A stretch of 7,352 nucleotides of DNA from Bacteroidales bacterium. Lineage in GTDB: Bacteria; Bacteroidota; Bacteroidia; Bacteroidales; DTU049. Positions within the stretch are counted from its first letter, which is position 1; each line of letters begins with the position of its first letter. A model generated the notes under the pieces. It was not told the DNA's origin. It searched no databases and saw only the letters and a program-made list of their open reading frames with translations. Positions 5,244-7,352 of the stretch are shown here, in pieces. The position numbers were made by a program, and so were the translations under genes. The DNA lies in contig JAGPGB010000052.1 of NCBI GenBank assembly GCA_018056215.1, forward strand, positions 1 through 7,352, given 5' to 3'.

Positions 5244-7352
5244 GATTATTTTTAATTTTATCATTCTGCACATTTTATTTAAATCTAAAATGTCAATTTA
5301 TAAATAATGCTATTACTTATGATGAATATGTTTCTAATATAGACAAAGATTTGACAATTAATCAAAATTTCAACGCAGGTAAATTAGCTTTAAATGAATT
5401 TCTAATAGATATAGCTCGCCAACATTTTAATAATATAATGGAATCAGATTCATTGATACATTATCCAGAAACTTTATATTATTTAGGAGAAATATACAGA
5501 TATTTAGAGGACTATCCAATGGCTAAGCAATATTATCAAGGATATTTAATGTTTCCAGAACATAAAGATGATTTTTGCTATCTACATACTAAAGAGCTTT
5601 TAACTAATTTTGAAAATATTTATGTCTATCATACATCAAGTAATAATATTACCACTAGACATCTACCATCCCCTCTTAATACACCTTACAGTGAATTTGC
5701 TGCTATAGAATATGGTGATGGCGGTGAGATATATTTCTCATCATATAGCCCAAATCTGACAAAACAATATAGCTCATTATTTCCCGCTTATTTCAGATCT
5801 GATATTTACAAAACTTATTATTTACCAAAAGGATTAGCAGTACCACAAAAAATAGAACTTTCTAAATCGAAACAAGAAACCCATAATGCTAATCTTACTT
5901 TTAGCCCAAATCAAAAATATTTTAGTTTTACACAATGTGAATATACTGGCGACAATTGTAAAATTTATTGGGGAGAAATCGACGAAAATGAATTTATAAA
6001 AAATATAAAAGAAACCAATATAAATATTAATAATAGCAATCAAACACAACCATTTCTGATACTAGACGACTATGGAGATGGAATATTATTTTTTAGTTCT
6101 AATAGACCTGGTGGATATGGTGGTTACGATTTATATTATTCGATAGTCAAAAATTTTAATTTTCAAACACCTATTAACCTTGGACCAATAATAAATACAG
6201 CAGGTAATGAGATTACACCATATTATGATTTGCGAGATTCCACCTTATTTTTTAGTAGTAATTTTCACACTGGTATAGGAGGATTTGACATATTCTCATC
6301 CCAAGGTTACTTGAATAGTTGGCAAAAAGTAAAAAACATAGGCTCACCCATAAATTCTCCTTTTAATGATTTTTACTTTTATAGGAATAATTATGATTTT
6401 GATGGTTATATAACATCTAACAGAAAAGGAGCTTATTTCATGAATGGACAATATTGTTGCTACGATATTTTCGCTTTTTACATAGAAGACAAAATAGCTA
6501 CAACAGAAAATATTACAATTGATACTATTAGCAAATTGGACACTATAAATCCATTGAAAGATGAGATAAGGACTTTATTACCTATAACCGTATATTTCCA
6601 TAATGATATCCCTGACCCACGAAGTTGGGATACTGTAACTAAATATAGCTATGATGAGCTATATTTCGAATATCTAAATTTAATAGACAAATATAAAAAA
6701 GAATATAGTAAAGGGATGAAAGGTGAAGACAAACTAAAAGCAGAACAAGACATAGAAAATTTTTTCCATACAGAAATAATTGCTGGATTTGATAAATTAC
6801 AACGATTCACAAATTTACTATTAGAAGATTTAAAAAATGGTAGTAACGTTACAATAAAAATTAATGGATATTGTAGCCCTTTGCATACTTCAGAATATAA
6901 TATTAATCTATCTAAAAGAAGAATTTCAAGTCTTAAAAATTATTTATTAAAAATCAATAATGGTGAATTATCTACCTACATAGAAGGAACTAATCCATCA
7001 GGAGGAAAATTAAAAATAATAGAAGAGCCTATGGGTAAAGAACTAGCTTCGCCATATGTATCAGACAATCCACAAGATGTACAAAAATCAATATATAGCA
7101 TAGCAGCAGCCCACGAGCGTAGAGCTCAAATATCTTCATACATTTCAGACTTTAAAGGCAGTAAATCAGTAAATAAATCAGGTATTTTTCATGCTGATTC
7201 ATCATTTATAAGCATTACAACAAGCGAATTATCCCAAATAAATAATATAAAAATTCCTATTTACAATTTAGGTAATGAATCATTTGAAATAGAGAATGTA
7301 AATATATCATCAGACTGCATAGAGACATTAATTCTAAACCCAATAGTAATGG
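5228..7352 (+). CDS. TPR / PD40 / OmpA-like envelope protein of PorE-like type, 3' end outside window
   Basis: The frame is open from ATG 5228 to the window edge: 708 codons with no stop, and no end seen. An in-frame TAA at 5213-5215 precedes it and no other in-frame ATG lies near, so the start is firm; it overlaps the previous gene by 16 bases in another frame. Residues 1-23 are a Sec signal peptide ending LKCQ. Residues about 45-115 are TPR-like helices (YYLGEIYRYLEDYPMAKQYY, 84-103). Residues about 156-417 are PD40/WD40-like propeller blades, the clearest being FFSSNRPGGYGGYDLYY (from 288) and FFSSNFHTGIGGFDIF (from 341). Residues about 453-637 are an OmpA-like domain: YFHNDIPDP (456-464), GYCSPLHTSEYNINLSKRR (547-565) and AAHERRAQI (627-635). 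Residues about 660-708 begin a DUF1573/ASH-like fold (IPIYNLGN 676-683, C697). TPR+PD40+OmpA recalls PorE, which ties T9SS to peptidoglycan. The OmpA ligand Asp is replaced by Ser550, so peptidoglycan binding is doubtful. Confidence 0.9.
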   Translation, partial: MSNFLRLFLILSFCTFYLNLKCQFINNAITYDEYVSNIDKDLTINQNFNAGKLALNEFLIDIARQHFNNIMESDSLIHYPETLYYLGEIYRYLEDYPMAKQYYQGYLMFPEHKDDFCYLHTKELLTNFENIYVYHTSSNNITTRHLPSPLNTPYSEFAAIEYGDGGEIYFSSYSPNLTKQYSSLFPAYFRSDIYKTYYLPKGLAVPQKIELSKSKQETHNANLTFSPNQKYFSFTQCEYTGDNCKIYWGEIDENEFIKNIKETNININNSNQTQPFLILDDYGDGILFFSSNRPGGYGGYDLYYSIVKNFNFQTPINLGPIINTAGNEITPYYDLRDSTLFFSSNFHTGIGGFDIFSSQGYLNSWQKVKNIGSPINSPFNDFYFYRNNYDFDGYITSNRKGAYFMNGQYCCYDIFAFYIEDKIATTENITIDTISKLDTINPLKDEIRTLLPITVYFHNDIPDPRSWDTVTKYSYDELYFEYLNLIDKYKKEYSKGMKGEDKLKAEQDIENFFHTEIIAGFDKLQRFTNLLLEDLKNGSNVTIKINGYCSPLHTSEYNINLSKRRISSLKNYLLKINNGELSTYIEGTNPSGGKLKIIEEPMGKELASPYVSDNPQDVQKSIYSIAAAHERRAQISSYISDFKGSKSVNKSGIFHADSSFISITTSELSQINNIKIPIYNLGNESFEIENVNISSDCIETLILNPIVM

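Noticed and set aside
5228..5296. Lipoprotein signal in the OmpA-like protein (Cys22)
   Set aside because: The residues before Cys are NLK, not a lipobox such as L-(A/S)-(G/A)-C. The same (A/C)Q ending in the two preceding signal peptides argues for ordinary signal peptidase I cleavage.
5834..6049. 71-codon hydrophobic open frame on the minus strand
   Set aside because: Its Phe/Ile richness is what the complement of an A-rich (Lys/Asn-rich) coding region gives. It sits inside the PD40 region of the + strand gene and has no independent evidence.
1..7352. Mobile element, CRISPR array, tRNA or rRNA, defence system
   Set aside because: No transposase or nuclease motifs, spaced direct repeats, terminal inverted repeats or cloverleaf-like stretches were seen. 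The window is nearly all coding sequence for the rubrerythrin fragment and the T9SS-related operon.

Overview
The window reads as chromosome of an AT-rich (roughly 30% GC by eye) member of the Bacteroidota. The lineage call rests on four things. There is a type IX secretion (T9SS) cargo with a gliding-motility-type C-terminal sorting domain, and a PorP/SprF-family outer-membrane protein next to it. The intergenic region carries a TAnnTTTG promoter box of the Bacteroidota type. Start codons follow A/T-rich leaders with no Shine-Dalgarno sequence, and exported proteins have signal peptides ending in an (A/C)Q motif. A rubrerythrin at the left edge fits an anaerobic or oxygen-sensitive lifestyle, but that is only suggestive. 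I cannot name a genus.

Layout, all on the + strand. Positions 1-165 are the 3' end of a rubrerythrin gene (rubredoxin-like Fe(Cys)4 domain). Positions 166-297 are intergenic and hold a clear intrinsic terminator (205-239) followed by a probable promoter (263-270). A tightly packed three-gene unit then fills the rest. Gene 298-4230 encodes a 1310-residue multidomain surface protein: DUF7948-type N-terminal domain, SBBP-type beta-propeller, PKD, Ig-like domains, two SprB repeats and a type B T9SS sorting domain. Gene 4227-5243 encodes a PorP/SprF-family protein. Gene 5228-7352 is cut by the window edge and has at least 708 codons: TPR-like helices, a PD40 propeller, an atypical OmpA-like domain and the start of a DUF1573/ASH-like domain. 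Consecutive genes overlap by 4 and 16 bases, which implies one transcript and translational coupling.

Working model (inference from known families): the first gene makes a T9SS cargo that is displayed outside the cell. The PorP/SprF protein is its dedicated outer-membrane partner, as SprF is for SprB in Flavobacterium johnsoniae. The third protein is a periplasmic or outer-membrane-associated factor recalling PorE of Porphyromonas gingivalis, which links T9SS parts to peptidoglycan. The set looks like a self-contained 'adhesin plus its own export partner plus envelope linker' cassette. The family types are known. The less ordinary points are the OmpA-like domain that has lost its usual ligand-binding Asp and carries a helical insert, the extra Ig-like tail, a cysteine-bearing signature block in the propeller, and a cluster of candidate O-glycosylation motifs in the stalk. 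I found no RNA genes, mobile elements, CRISPR arrays or minus-strand genes that I can support.
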